This document shows, piece by piece, positions 1 to 8,547 of a stretch of 64,000 nucleotides of DNA (position 1 is the stretch's first letter; each line of letters opens with the position of its first letter). The notes beneath the pieces were generated by a model that was given only the letters and a program-made list of their open reading frames with translations, did no database searches and was not told the DNA's origin. The DNA lies in NCBI RefSeq assembly GCF_000621585.1, contig NZ_KK211309.1:129926-193925 (forward strand). The letters run 5' to 3'. The position numbers and the translations under genes were made by a program. The stretch is from [Eubacterium] cellulosolvens LD2006 (GTDB taxonomy: Bacteria > Bacillota > Clostridia > Lachnospirales > Lachnospiraceae).

Positions 1-148
1 TCTATAACACAAAACGCTCCGCTTAGATGCGTAGCTCGCAGATAAGAAGATCGCTTACGCGATTCTGCTCGTGCGCCTTTCGTCCGCGGCGCTCACCGGG
101 AGGAGTGAGGGGATGGGGGAGTCGAAGTCCGCTTGCGGACTTTGTTCT
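1..148 (+). repeat. Dispersed repeat family 1, copy 1 (cut by window edge)
   Basis: This is the first of about ten copies of a roughly 170-bp intergenic element. It begins inside the left hairpin (only the right arm ctataac is present) and continues through the constant part: acaaaacgctccgc, a GATCGC/GCGATT hairpin, a gtccgc-ttgcggac hairpin, and the terminal ttgttct. It is nearly identical to the copy at 59438. Open frames through it are not genes. The rest of the gap to 305 shows nothing recognisable. Confidence 0.85.
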
Positions 149-305
149 GTTGGAAATGACGAACGGAGGACGTCTCCGTCCTCCGCGCTAAGACCGGTGC
201 AAGCTGCTGAGTTGCTTCTTTCGACCGGTCAAGGTGTCAAATGAAATAGATTTGTAGTGTATCTGCAGATGTAGTACTTCGGGGGAATCTGCAGGGACGG
301 ACGGC

Positions 306-830
306 TTAGTAAAAGCTGTGCATCCACCGCACTACACGGTTTCCGTTGGCAGAAATTCTTGATGAAGCGGTTTTGACAAAATCAAATTCTTCGCAGAACC
401 TTGCAGTTGCTACATCATCAGCGAGAATCCAGATGCATGCTGTGCTGATGTTCTGGTGTTCCATGTTCTTGAGAAAACTTGTGATCATTCTGCGGCCGAT
501 ACCCTGGCATCGCCATTCCGGGTCAACATATAAACCACGGATTTCCACACATTCGGTGAGGGAGTTGTTCAGCCAGCAGTTCTGATCTGTCAGTGCCTGT
601 TTACATGCGGCAGAGAATGTCGTCCATGCAACCATGCCCTTGACGATTCCTTCATCTTCACAGACATATATGAATGTGCGGGAAGCATGATCTGTGTGAA
701 GGAAAGTAGTGAGTTCATTGCGCTGTCTCCGGTAAAGGTTCTTCAGACGGACGCCGGAAGCGGCCTTTTCGGAGAGGAGAAGGATTTTGTTTAACCTCAG
801 CGCATCGCTTGTTGCTGCTGACCTGATCAT
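306..830 (-). CDS. GNAT-family N-acetyltransferase
   Basis: A 174-residue protein with the fold signature of GCN5-related N-acetyltransferases, which move an acetyl group from acetyl-CoA to an amine. The acetyl-CoA binding motif is visible as RCQGIGRRM about two thirds along, preceded by the strand V-E-I-R-G-L-Y-V-D-P. I chose the second ATG (830) because AAGGAG on the minus strand lies 9 bases before it, whereas it abuts an upstream ATG at 839. The gene stands alone, divergent from glnS. The substrate cannot be told from sequence; antibiotic, peptide or protein acetylation are all possible. Confidence 0.85.
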   Translation of the reverse strand: MIRSAATSDALRLNKILLLSEKAASGVRLKNLYRRQRNELTTFLHTDHASRTFIYVCEDEGIVKGMVAWTTFSAACKQALTDQNCWLNNSLTECVEIRGLYVDPEWRCQGIGRRMITSFLKNMEHQNISTACIWILADDVATARFCEEFDFVKTASSRISANGNRVVRWMHSFY

Positions 831-1202
831 AAATATCATCTCCTTACGAAACAGTGTTAAAAATACTACTTAAATTTCGCCAACGTTTCGTTAATTATAG
901 TTTACACCAGAATCTCATAAAAAGGAAGCGCAAAATAGTTAAAAGTGTGTAAAAAGATTTGGGTATCGGCTTGTGCGAATGTGCAAAACTAACAAAGTGG
1001 TAATAGTTTCTGAAAAAAGTTTGCTAAAACGTCTTAGTCATATTTATGAATGAAAAGTCACACAAAACGTCATTGTATCAGAAACTATGTGTGACCTGCG
1101 ACCTTCTGCGCTTGATCTGTACATGAAAATGACATGATTTTCCCTCCCTGTTTCGCCGGGCGGGGAGAAATTCGTCAAATAATTTTATACTTTGAAAAAT
1201 CT
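831..1202. other. Intergenic region between divergent GNAT gene and glnS
   Basis: About 370 bp without a gene. It is AT-rich. A TATAAT on the minus strand (899 to 894) could serve the acetyltransferase gene, but no good -35 lies upstream of it. I looked for a T-box leader before glnS and see none; the glnS promoter lies too close to the start codon for one. Confidence 0.5.
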
Positions 1203-1230
1203 TTGAAAACACCCGGATGTATGTTATATT
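1203..1230 (+). promoter_or_regulatory. Probable sigma-A promoter of glnS
   Basis: TTGAAA (1203-1208), 16-base spacer, TATATT (1225-1230), about 45 bases before the glnS start codon. The 5' leader would be short. Confidence 0.55.
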
Positions 1231-1275
1231 ATAGGAATGTTAATTTGCATTCATATGCATTGAGGAGGAACTGGC

Positions 1276-2961
1276 ATGGCGAACGAAGAAACTTCGAAAA
1301 CCGAGAGAGAAGTTGTTTCGAGAAATTTTATTGAGCAGGAGATAGACAAGGATCTGAAAGAGGGAAAATACGAGGAAGTTGTGACCCGTTTTCCGCCGGA
1401 GCCGAACGGATACCTGCATATCGGACACGCAAAATCTATTCTGCTGAACTATGGAATTGCCAAAGAATACGGCGGCCGGTTCAATATGCGTTTTGATGAC
1501 ACAAACCCGACGAAGGAAAAAGGAGAGTTCGTCGACGCGATCCGCCGCGACGTGGAGTGGCTCGGAGCCAGGTTCGACGGTCCCTTCTATGCTTCGAACT
1601 ATTTCGACAGAATGTACGAGTCTGCTGTGAAGCTGATTCGTGACGGAAAGGCCTATGTCTCTGATCTGAACGCGGAGGAGATCCGCGCGTACAGAGGTAC
1701 ACTGACAGAGCCCGGAAAGGATGATCCGAACAGGAATCGCAGCGTGGAAGAGAATCTTGATCTGTTCGAACGTATGAAGAACGGTGAATTTGAGGACGGC
1801 TCCAAAGTGCTTCGCGCGAAGATCGATATGAAGTCTGCGAACATCAATATGCGAGATCCGATCATCTACCGAATCGCGCACCTGCATCACCAGAACACCG
1901 GCGACAAATGGTGCATCTATCCGATGTACGATTTTGCCCATCCGCTTGAGGATGCGTTCGAGGGTATCACACATTCTCTCTGCACGCTGGAGTTCGAGGA
2001 TCATCGTCCGCTTTACAACTGGGTTGTGGAGAATGTGGGCTTCGAGATGCCGCCGAGACAGATTGAGTTCGCGAAGCTCTATCTCACCAATGTGGTGACG
2101 GGAAAGAGATATATCAAGAAGCTGGTAGAGGACGGCGTTGTGGACGGCTGGGACGATCCGCGTCTCGTGTCGATCGCCGCTCTCCGCAGAAGAGGATATA
2201 CGCCGGAGTCCATTCAGAAGTTTGTGGAACTCGGAGGTATCTCCAAGGCGAACAGCTCCACCGATTATGCGATGCTTGAGTTCTGTATCCGTGACGATCT
2301 GAAGACAAAAGTATCCCGCATGTATGCGGTTGTGGATCCGGTGAAACTCGTGATTGACAACTATCCGGAGGGACAGGTGGAGGAATTTGAGGTTCCGAAC
2401 AACCCGGAGAATGAGGAACTCGGAAGCCGGAAGGTGACATTCTCCAGAGAACTCTGGATCGAGAGAGAAGACTTTATGGAGGAGCCGCCGAAGAAGTATT
2501 TCCGTCTCTTCCCCGGCAATGAGGTGCGCCTGATGCAGGCTTACTTCGTGAAATGTGTCGGCTTCGAGAAAGATGAGAACGGAAAAGTGACGACGATTCA
2601 CGTCACCTATGATCCGGAGAGCCGCGGCGGAAACAGTCCGGACGGACGCAAAGTAAAGGGAACCATTCACTGGGTGAACGCTTCGGATGCGCATCAGGTA
2701 GAGATGCGTCTGTACGAGAACCTGATTGATGAGGAGAAGGGCGTATACAATGAAGACGGTTCCATGAACATCAATCCGAATTCTCTCAAAGTTACACAGG
2801 GTTATGTGGAGCCGGCACTCGCCGAAGCAAAAGCATACGAGACCTTCCAGTTTGTGCGCAATGGATTCTTTACCGCAGACTGTAAACTCAGCAAACCGGG
2901 ACAGCCGGTGTTCGGCCGTGTCGTATCGCTTAAGAGTTCGTTCAAACTGCCAAAAGCATAA
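1276..2961 (+). CDS. glnS: Glutaminyl-tRNA synthetase
   Basis: A 561-residue class I aminoacyl-tRNA synthetase that charges tRNA-Gln with glutamine in the cytoplasm. Visible: the [13 protein letters not shown] nucleotide-binding HIGH motif near residue 43, the GlnRS/GluRS segment DDTNP, and the DGWDDPR and [10 protein letters not shown] motifs of the tRNA-binding core, followed by the beta-barrel anticodon-binding region. The KMSKS equivalent, usually VMSKRKL, here reads VVTGKRYI, keeping only the Lys-Arg. GAGGAGG lies 7 bases before the ATG. Having GlnRS means Gln-tRNA need not depend on the GatCAB transamidation route, though both can coexist. A terminator follows at once, so the gene is monocistronic. 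Confidence 0.97.
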   Translation: MANEETSKTEREVVSRNFIEQEIDKDLKEGKYEEVVTRFPPEPNGYLHIGHAKSILLNYGIAKEYGGRFNMRFDDTNPTKEKGEFVDAIRRDVEWLGARFDGPFYASNYFDRMYESAVKLIRDGKAYVSDLNAEEIRAYRGTLTEPGKDDPNRNRSVEENLDLFERMKNGEFEDGSKVLRAKIDMKSANINMRDPIIYRIAHLHHQNTGDKWCIYPMYDFAHPLEDAFEGITHSLCTLEFEDHRPLYNWVVENVGFEMPPRQIEFAKLYLTNVVTGKRYIKKLVEDGVVDGWDDPRLVSIAALRRRGYTPESIQKFVELGGISKANSSTDYAMLEFCIRDDLKTKVSRMYAVVDPVKLVIDNYPEGQVEEFEVPNNPENEELGSRKVTFSRELWIEREDFMEEPPKKYFRLFPGNEVRLMQAYFVKCVGFEKDENGKVTTIHVTYDPESRGGNSPDGRKVKGTIHWVNASDAHQVEMRLYENLIDEEKGVYNEDGSMNINPNSLKVTQGYVEPALAEAKAYETFQFVRNGFFTADCKLSKPGQPVFGRVVSLKSSFKLPKA

Positions 2962-2994
2962 GCGTAAGAACAGGACGGGAATAATGGATTATTC

Positions 2995-3042
2995 TGCAGC
3001 ACATCAGGGTCTGACGACACAGGATGTGCTGCATTTTTTGTT
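2995..3042 (+). terminator. Intrinsic terminator after glnS
   Basis: Stem tgcagcacatc / gatgtgctgca around an 18-base loop, followed by a run of T residues. Confidence 0.8.
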
Positions 3043-3063
3043 AGGGAAAGAAGTGGTGAAAAA

Positions 3064-3729
3064 ATGATCAGAGCATGTATATTCGATCTCGACGGGACGC
3101 TCACACGCACACAGGAGTCGATCGCGCGGCCGGTCAACCGGACGCTGGCGCATTTCGGACTGCCGGAGATGCCGGTGGAGAATTTCAATTATTACGCCGG
3201 CGACGGACTGGACAATGCCCTCAGGCGGGCGCTGAAGGACGCCGGAGATACCGAGCTGAAGTTTTTTGAAGAGGGGCGGCCGATGTGCAGAAAACTCTTC
3301 GTGGAGGAGCCTCTCTACCATGTGGAACCCTATGAACATATCGTGCCCATGCTCCGTCAGCTGCGGGACGCGGGGATGAAGCTCGCTGTTTTTTCCAACA
3401 AGGTGCACGAGGGCGCGATCGATGTCGTGGAGACGATTTTTGGCAAAGAGGTCTTTGACCATATTCAGGGACAGTCCGACACCGTTCCCATGAAGCCGGA
3501 TCCGACCGGCGTCTTTGAGATCATGAAGAAGTTCAAAGTGGAGCCGGAGGAGTGCATGTATTTCGGAGATACAAATACGGACATGCTGACCGGACACGCC
3601 GCCGGCATTTTCACCGTCGGCGTCACCTGGGGATTCCGCCCGAGAGAAGAGCTGGAGGAGTACCGCGCGGATTCCCTTGTGGACGATCCGCTGCAAATCC
3701 CGGCGCTTGTTTTTCAAAGGGGGAAATAA
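3064..3729 (+). CDS. HAD-superfamily phosphatase, phosphoglycolate phosphatase-like
   Basis: A 221-residue haloacid dehalogenase hydrolase of the Gph/PGP type. Motif I is FDLDGTLTRT (nucleophile and acid/base Asp near residues 9 and 11), motif II the Ser in VFSNK, motif III the Lys in MKPDP, motif IV GDTNTDM, with an alpha-helical cap domain between motifs I and II. Such enzymes dephosphorylate 2-phosphoglycolate or similar small phosphoesters; the exact substrate is not decided by sequence. It sits between the glnS terminator and the htpG promoter, so it is probably its own unit, with only a weak ribosome site before the ATG. Confidence 0.88.
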   Translation: MIRACIFDLDGTLTRTQESIARPVNRTLAHFGLPEMPVENFNYYAGDGLDNALRRALKDAGDTELKFFEEGRPMCRKLFVEEPLYHVEPYEHIVPMLRQLRDAGMKLAVFSNKVHEGAIDVVETIFGKEVFDHIQGQSDTVPMKPDPTGVFEIMKKFKVEPEECMYFGDTNTDMLTGHAAGIFTVGVTWGFRPREELEEYRADSLVDDPLQIPALVFQRGK

Positions 3730-3806
3730 TCGCGTCTGTTCACCGATAACTGTTTTTTAGCCGGATGGACGTGTTGGAAGGAGAACGGAGGAGGGAAATA
3801 CCGCAA

Positions 3807-3833
3807 TCAGCACTCGAGCTTCATGAGTGCTAA
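3807..3833 (+). promoter_or_regulatory. CIRCE element (HrcA operator)
   Basis: Inverted repeat tcagcactc - 9 bases - gagtgctaa. It matches the CIRCE consensus TTAGCACTC-N9-GAGTGCTAA at 17 of 18 arm positions. It lies 8 bases upstream of the htpG -35 box, so the HrcA repressor is expected to control htpG here. Confidence 0.93.
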
Positions 3834-3840
3834 AAATTCC

Positions 3841-3869
3841 TTGACTTTGGATTGGAGGGAGACTAAGAT
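3841..3869 (+). promoter_or_regulatory. Sigma-A promoter of htpG
   Basis: TTGACT (3841-3846), 17-base spacer, TAAGAT (3864-3869), just downstream of the CIRCE operator and about 86 bases before the htpG start codon. Confidence 0.75.
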
Positions 3870-3954
3870 AATCATGTATATGAAAAAAGATAGGACAGAT
3901 CCTTTGGGATCTTTCGCATAATCACCAATCTACTTAAAAAGGAGCGTGTATTAC

Positions 3955-6171
3955 ATGGAATCAAGACATGGAAACCTTTCAATCAACAGTGATAACATTT
4001 TTCCTATTATCAAAAAGTGGATGTACTCAGACAAGGACATCTTCATCCGTGAGCTCGTTTCGAACGGAACAGATGCCATAACAAAGAGAAAAAAACTCGA
4101 CGATATCGGCGAGGCGATTCTTCCGGCCGGATACAAGGCAAAAATCACCGTCACCGTGAACGATAAGGCGAAGACACTGACGTTCGAGGACAACGGTGTC
4201 GGCATGACGGCGGAGGAAGTGGTAAAGGATATCACAGAGATTGCCTTCTCCGGAGCCACCGAGTTCTTCAACAAATATAAAGACAAGACGGACCAGGATC
4301 AGATCATCGGACATTTCGGTCTCGGTTTCTACTCCGCGTTCATGGTAGCGGATCTGGTAGAGATCGACACCCTCAGCCACACAGAGGGAGCCGAGGCTGT
4401 GCACTGGAGCTGCGACGGCGGCACCGAGTATGACATGGAGGCCGGAAGCCGCACAGAAGTCGGAACAAAGATTACTCTTCATCTCTCCGACGATGGACTG
4501 GAGTTCGCGAATGAGTACAAGGTTCGCGAGACCCTTGAGAAATACTGCTCCTTCATGCCGGTGGAAATCTATCTTGAGAATCCGAACAAGGAGCCGGAGA
4601 CAGAGACCATCGACGAGGCGGACCTGAAAGACACCGACAAGGTCATTGAGCGCATTCACACAGAGGCAAAATACGAGGACAAGACCAACGAGAACGGCGA
4701 GACCGAGAAGGTCTGCACGCAGCCGGAGAAGAACGAGGTCAAGATCGAGAAGAGACCGGTCTCCATCAGCGAGATTCATCCGCTTTGGGCAAAGAATCCG
4801 AGTGATTGTACCGAGGACGAGTACAAGGAGTTCTACCGCCACGTATTCCTGGACTACAAGGAGCCGCTGTTCTGGATTCATCTGAACATGGATTATCCGT
4901 TCAACCTCAAGGGAATCCTGTATTTCCCGAGAATCAACACAGAGTATGAGTCCATCGAAGGAAAAATCAAACTCTACAACAACCAGGTATTTATCGCCGA
5001 CAACATCAAGGAGGTAATTCCGGAGTATCTTATGCTCCTCAAGGGAGTGATCGACTGCCCGGATCTTCCGCTGAACGTATCCCGTTCCGCTCTGCAGAAC
5101 GACGGATTTGTACAGAAGATTTCCGCGTACATCTCCAAGAAAGTGGCCGAGAAGCTGATCGGTATGTACAAGACAGACCGTGAGAACTACGAGAAATACT
5201 GGACAGATATCAGCCCGTTCATCAAGTTCGGAACACTCAAGGATTCCAAGTTCTCCGAGAAGATGATGGACTTCATCCTCTACGAGGATCTCGACGGAAA
5301 GTTCACGACGATAGGGGATATCATCGACGCGGCTGAGGGCGAGAAGAAAGATTCCGAGGCCGGGGGAAAAGTTGACGACAAGACATCCGGCGAGGAGAAG
5401 AATTCCGAGACGGAGGAGAGCAAGGCCGACGCCGAGGACAGGAAAGAGGAGACAGAGGGAGACGCTGACAAGAAGAAAGTCACCGTATATTATGTGACCA
5501 ACGAAGTACAGCAGAGCCAGTACATCAACATGTTCCGCGCGCAGAACAAACAGGCGTACAAGCTGGTTCACTCCATCGACGCCGCCTTCATCTCTCACGT
5601 GGAGCAGGCAAAAGAGCAGGTACACTTCCAGAGAATCGACGCCGATCTTACCGAGGATCTCAAGGACAACGGCAAGGACCTGGAGGAGGAATCCAGGGCA
5701 CTGCAGGAGCTCTTCCGCGAGGTGCTGAAGAAGAATCAGCTCACCGTCAGAGTCGAGAATCTCAAGGACGCAGGCATCTCCGCCATGGTGACAATCTCCG
5801 AGGAGATGCGCCGCTACAGCGATATGATGAAGATGTACGGAATGGGTGCCATGGGCGGCGGAATGGATATGCTCGAGGGACAGCAGACGCTGGTGCTCAA
5901 CGCGAAACATCCGCTTGTGAAATATGTCTATGAGCACAAGGCATCCGAGGACGTGAGCCTCTTCTGCGAGCAGCTCTACGACCTTGCGGTCATCAGCAAC
6001 CGTGAGCTCACGCCGGATGAGATGACAGCCTTCGTGAAACGAAGCAACGAGATCATGATGAAGCTTGCGCAGAACGCGAAACCGGCAGGAAAGGCGCAGG
6101 TGACAAAGACCGATTCCTCGAAAAAAGAAGTAAAGGCGACCGAAAAGACTGCTGAAAAGACAGAGGAATGA
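3955..6171 (+). CDS. htpG: HSP90-family chaperone HtpG
   Basis: A 738-residue cytoplasmic ATP-dependent chaperone. The N-terminal GHKL ATPase domain shows ELVSNGTDA, DNGVGM and GHFGLGFYSAFMVA; the middle domain shows NVSRSALQ; the C-terminal dimerisation domain follows. GGAG with 10-base spacing supports the ATG at 3955 over the in-frame GTG at 3946. The protein is over 100 residues longer than typical bacterial HtpG (about 625): there is a charged, Glu/Lys/Asp-rich insert around residues 455-510 and a Lys/Thr/Ala-rich tail. A charged N-to-middle linker is also enlarged. Control by the CIRCE element upstream is expected. Confidence 0.97.
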   Translation: MESRHGNLSINSDNIFPIIKKWMYSDKDIFIRELVSNGTDAITKRKKLDDIGEAILPAGYKAKITVTVNDKAKTLTFEDNGVGMTAEEVVKDITEIAFSGATEFFNKYKDKTDQDQIIGHFGLGFYSAFMVADLVEIDTLSHTEGAEAVHWSCDGGTEYDMEAGSRTEVGTKITLHLSDDGLEFANEYKVRETLEKYCSFMPVEIYLENPNKEPETETIDEADLKDTDKVIERIHTEAKYEDKTNENGETEKVCTQPEKNEVKIEKRPVSISEIHPLWAKNPSDCTEDEYKEFYRHVFLDYKEPLFWIHLNMDYPFNLKGILYFPRINTEYESIEGKIKLYNNQVFIADNIKEVIPEYLMLLKGVIDCPDLPLNVSRSALQNDGFVQKISAYISKKVAEKLIGMYKTDRENYEKYWTDISPFIKFGTLKDSKFSEKMMDFILYEDLDGKFTTIGDIIDAAEGEKKDSEAGGKVDDKTSGEEKNSETEESKADAEDRKEETEGDADKKKVTVYYVTNEVQQSQYINMFRAQNKQAYKLVHSIDAAFISHVEQAKEQVHFQRIDADLTEDLKDNGKDLEEESRALQELFREVLKKNQLTVRVENLKDAGISAMVTISEEMRRYSDMMKMYGMGAMGGGMDMLEGQQTLVLNAKHPLVKYVYEHKASEDVSLFCEQLYDLAVISNRELTPDEMTAFVKRSNEIMMKLAQNAKPAGKAQVTKTDSSKKEVKATEKTAEKTEE

Positions 6172-6198
6172 TTTTTAGAAACAACAGTTAACGACAGA

Positions 6199-6236
6199 CG
6201 GGGCATGGGACTGGATCAGACCATGCCCTGTTTTTG
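6199..6236 (+). terminator. Intrinsic terminator after htpG
   Basis: Stem gggcatgg / ccatgccc with an 11-base loop, followed by tgttttt. Confidence 0.8.
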
Positions 6237-6299
6237 AGTAAAGCAGAAGTCCAACGGCTTATGGGATGTTCGAGCAAATGTATGGGAGGATGAGTGGAA

Positions 6300-6803
6300 A
6301 TGAGAGAAAACCTGTACCTGATCGGGTTTATGGGAAGCGGTAAAAGTACCGTCGCGAAAGAACTGCAGAAGAAACATGGAATGGAACTGGTGGAGATGGA
6401 TGACCGCATCGCCGAAGAAGCGGGAATGAGCATACCGGAGATATTCGAGACGAAGGGAGAAGCGGCGTTCCGAAGCATGGAGACCGAACTTCTCCGGGAG
6501 ATCGGAAGAGGAGAGAACACGGTGATTTCCTGCGGTGGCGGCGTTCCGATGCGGGAGGAAAATGTCAGATTGATGAAAGAGAGCGGAAAGATTGTCCTCC
6601 TGACGGCGAAACCGGAGACCATTCTCGAGAGGGTGAAGAACGACGTGAACCGGCCCCTTCTGAAAGGAAGAAAGAACACAGAGGGAATTGCCGGGCTGAT
6701 GGAACAGAGACGGCCGGCCTACGAGGCGGCTTCTGATTTCTCTGTCCCGGTGGACGGGCGGAGCGCTGCGGAGATCGCGGAAGAAATTCTTGGAAGAATG
6801 TAA
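6300..6803 (+). CDS. aroK: Shikimate kinase
   Basis: A 167-residue P-loop kinase that phosphorylates shikimate at the 3-hydroxyl in the aromatic amino-acid (chorismate) pathway. Visible: Walker A GFMGSGKST, the shikimate-binding Asp in MDDRI, Arg in AFRSME, the GGGVP motif and the lid Arg in NRPLL. Length fits the AroK/AroL family. The ATG at 6300 has GGGAGGA 9 bases upstream; a GTG at 6294 is too close to it. No other aro genes are adjacent. Confidence 0.93.
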   Translation: MRENLYLIGFMGSGKSTVAKELQKKHGMELVEMDDRIAEEAGMSIPEIFETKGEAAFRSMETELLREIGRGENTVISCGGGVPMREENVRLMKESGKIVLLTAKPETILERVKNDVNRPLLKGRKNTEGIAGLMEQRRPAYEAASDFSVPVDGRSAAEIAEEILGRM

Positions 6804-6943
6804 ACGAACCCGGCCGGACGGCGAAGGAACGGATGTGTACAGCTGATGAGTACGATTCGTGCAGGCGGGTATCGGGACGAGTGAATAAAGAGCAGAGAGA
6901 CTGCTGTCGGCAGTGATATGGCGACCTGTCTTAGGAGATCCGC

Positions 6944-7444
6944 TCAGTCGAGACCGAGGCCGGAAAGGAGTTCGCGCACGGCGGCGTCCCAGATCTGATC
7001 GATGGAGTGATCCATGGTGAAACCTTTCAGGGAGGAGCCGGTGGTGACGGTGAGTGCATTGTTCTTGTACTGAATATTCAGGAACAGGCCGAAGATGTTG
7101 TCGGGATCCGCGATCAGTTCATTTTTTTCAAGAAGAGAAGGGAGCTGTTCGCGCGGCATCTGCAGGACAATCTGGAAGGCGAGCGGCAGACGCCTTCCCT
7201 TCATGAGCTGAAAGCAGAACGGGCGGATGCTTTTCCAGGTGACGTTGCTCTCCTCGGAAATGCCGGCGGCCTCTTCTTCCGTGATGGTGTCGGTGTCGTA
7301 GAATTCCGGTCGGAACTGACCGTCGATGGTGAAAGTTGTGAACGTTGTGATTGTCGCCGAGGAGACCAGAAAACTGTCAAAGGAGTCCCGGCGCAGAAGA
7401 TGGTTCATAAAAAGTCCCGCTTGTTCGATTTGGAGTGCGAGCAT
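6944..7444 (-). CDS. DUF5721-like protein of unknown function
   Basis: A 166-residue soluble protein without signal peptide or membrane segment. It starts M-L-A-L-Q-I-E and has the block T-T-F-T-T-F-T-I-D-G, which I recall from the DUF5721 family of Lachnospiraceae; that family has no assigned role. The rest is mixed alpha/beta with no catalytic motif I can point to. It is on the minus strand, convergent with aroK and divergent from the small membrane protein at 7609. Family assignment is from memory. Confidence 0.75.
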   Translation of the reverse strand: MLALQIEQAGLFMNHLLRRDSFDSFLVSSATITTFTTFTIDGQFRPEFYDTDTITEEEAAGISEESNVTWKSIRPFCFQLMKGRRLPLAFQIVLQMPREQLPSLLEKNELIADPDNIFGLFLNIQYKNNALTVTTGSSLKGFTMDHSIDQIWDAAVRELLSGLGLD

Positions 7445-7608
7445 GGAATAACCTCCCGTTTAACGAAATAACTCCTTACAGTATAGGGTGAATTGAGGTA
7501 AAAAGGCAAGATTTGTCTTCCTTTTTTGTACAATTTGTATTATAATGAATTCTGTTGATTCTTCTGACAGGAGGAGTTGATGGATAATGAATGAAAGAGG
7601 TAGACGAT

Positions 7609-7944
7609 ATGAGCCAGGAAAAGGTAGATGCATATAAAGCTGTGAAAAAGAACCGCAAAAAGATCATGCGCAGAGAGAAAATCAAGACAAGACTGACGGT
7701 TTTCTGTGTAACTGCAGTTCTGTTGGCGGGAATCGGCTGGTTCAGCTGGGCAGTATATAACAATGTGAAGGCAAACGGAAGCGCTGCTTCCGGCAATCAG
7801 ACGGAGCTGGACCTTTCTTCCATCACGAACTACCAGACGCTGCTGAATGAAGAGGCAGAGAAGGAAGACGCGAAGTATTCAGGCGAGACTGCAGCATCTT
7901 CTGCGTCTGAGACAGAAGAAGTGACATCCTCCAGCGCGCAATAA
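7609..7944 (+). CDS. Small single-pass membrane protein, Ser/Glu-rich tail
   Basis: A 111-residue protein (117 if the ATG at 7591 is used). Order: a basic cytoplasmic N-terminus with many Lys/Arg, one transmembrane helix at about residues 28-48 (from F-C-V-T-A-V to A-V-Y-N), then a low-complexity Ser/Thr/Glu/Ala tail outside the membrane. AGAGG stands 8 bases before the ATG at 7609, which I prefer. A TATAAT at 7541-7546 may be its -10 box. I do not recognise the family and assign no function. Confidence 0.65.
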   Translation: MSQEKVDAYKAVKKNRKKIMRREKIKTRLTVFCVTAVLLAGIGWFSWAVYNNVKANGSAASGNQTELDLSSITNYQTLLNEEAEKEDAKYSGETAASSASETEEVTSSSAQ

Positions 7945-7946
7945 GC

Positions 7947-8078
7947 AGATGCTTCGCATCCGCGCTCGCAGATACGAAGATCACTGACGCGATTCTGTTC
8001 GCGCGCCTTTCGTCCTGTGGTGCTCCCCTCAGGAATGAGGGGCTGGGGGAGTCGAGGTTCGCTTGCGGAATTTGTTCT
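7947..8078 (+). repeat. Dispersed repeat family 1, copy 2a (left hairpin missing)
   Basis: Starts directly after the stop codon of the small membrane protein, with gcagatgc-ttc-gcatc in place of the usual left hairpin, then the family core from ctcgcagat to ttgttct. Forms a head-to-tail pair with copy 2b. Confidence 0.8.
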
Positions 8079-8246
8079 GGTATAGGAAATTGCTCCGCAA
8101 TCCCTATACCAGAACGCTCCGCGGGATGCGCAGCTCGCAGATGGGAAGATCGCTTCGCGATTCTGCTCGCGCGCCTTTCGTCCTGCGGCGCTCCCCTCAG
8201 GAGTGAGGGGCTGGGGGAACCGAAGTTCGCTTGCGGAATTTGTTCT
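8077..8246 (+). repeat. Dispersed repeat family 1, copy 2b
   Basis: A full copy. Left hairpin arms are ctggtatagg / cctataccag with an inner ttgc-tcc-gcaa stem; then the conserved acgctccgcgggatgcgcag core and terminal ttgttct. The hairpin arms differ from most other copies but stay complementary. Confidence 0.85.
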
Positions 8247-8280
8247 GATTTGCAGAATCGGAAGAAATGAAAATGCGATA

Positions 8281-8325
8281 TAACGCACCCCCCAGGAGCA
8301 CGGTATGGCTCCGGGGGGTGCGTTA
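8281..8325. terminator. GC-rich inverted repeat
   Basis: Arms aacgcacccccc and ggggggtgcgtt with inner ggagc/gctcc pairs and a single bulge. No T run follows, so it may act with the next hairpin as a bidirectional transcription barrier. Confidence 0.5.
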
Positions 8326-8362
8326 CTGGGAATTTCTCCGAAATATCCATGACACACAACAT

Positions 8363-8396
8363 AAAAAGAAGCCGTGCTGCGCACGGCTTCTTTTTC
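8363..8396. terminator. Bidirectional intrinsic terminator
   Basis: Perfect arms aaaaagaagccgtgc / gcacggcttcttttt, giving a T run on either strand. It separates the plus-strand genes on the left from the minus-strand cold-shock gene on the right. Confidence 0.9.
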
Positions 8397-8547
8397 GATT
8401 GAACTGTATATAACTGTCTCAAACATTTGATTACATGTCTGTTTTAATTACTTATAAGAAAGCATTAAAAGTACAGGAACAATGCTCAAAATGCTGTAAA
8501 CCATTTACTGCAATTCTTTCGAGATGATGATTCGGGACTGCCGAGAA

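Noticed and set aside
1090-1275. T-box riboswitch before glnS
   Set aside because: The promoter lies only about 45 bases before the start and no T-box core sequence is present.
1240-2694. Antisense open frame opposite glnS
   Set aside because: glnS is unmistakable on the plus strand and the antisense frame has no start context.
4027-5937. Long antisense open frame (636 codons) opposite htpG
   Set aside because: It mirrors htpG codon structure, has no ribosome site or motif, and consists of Leu/Val/Asp runs expected from the reverse of Glu/Lys codons.
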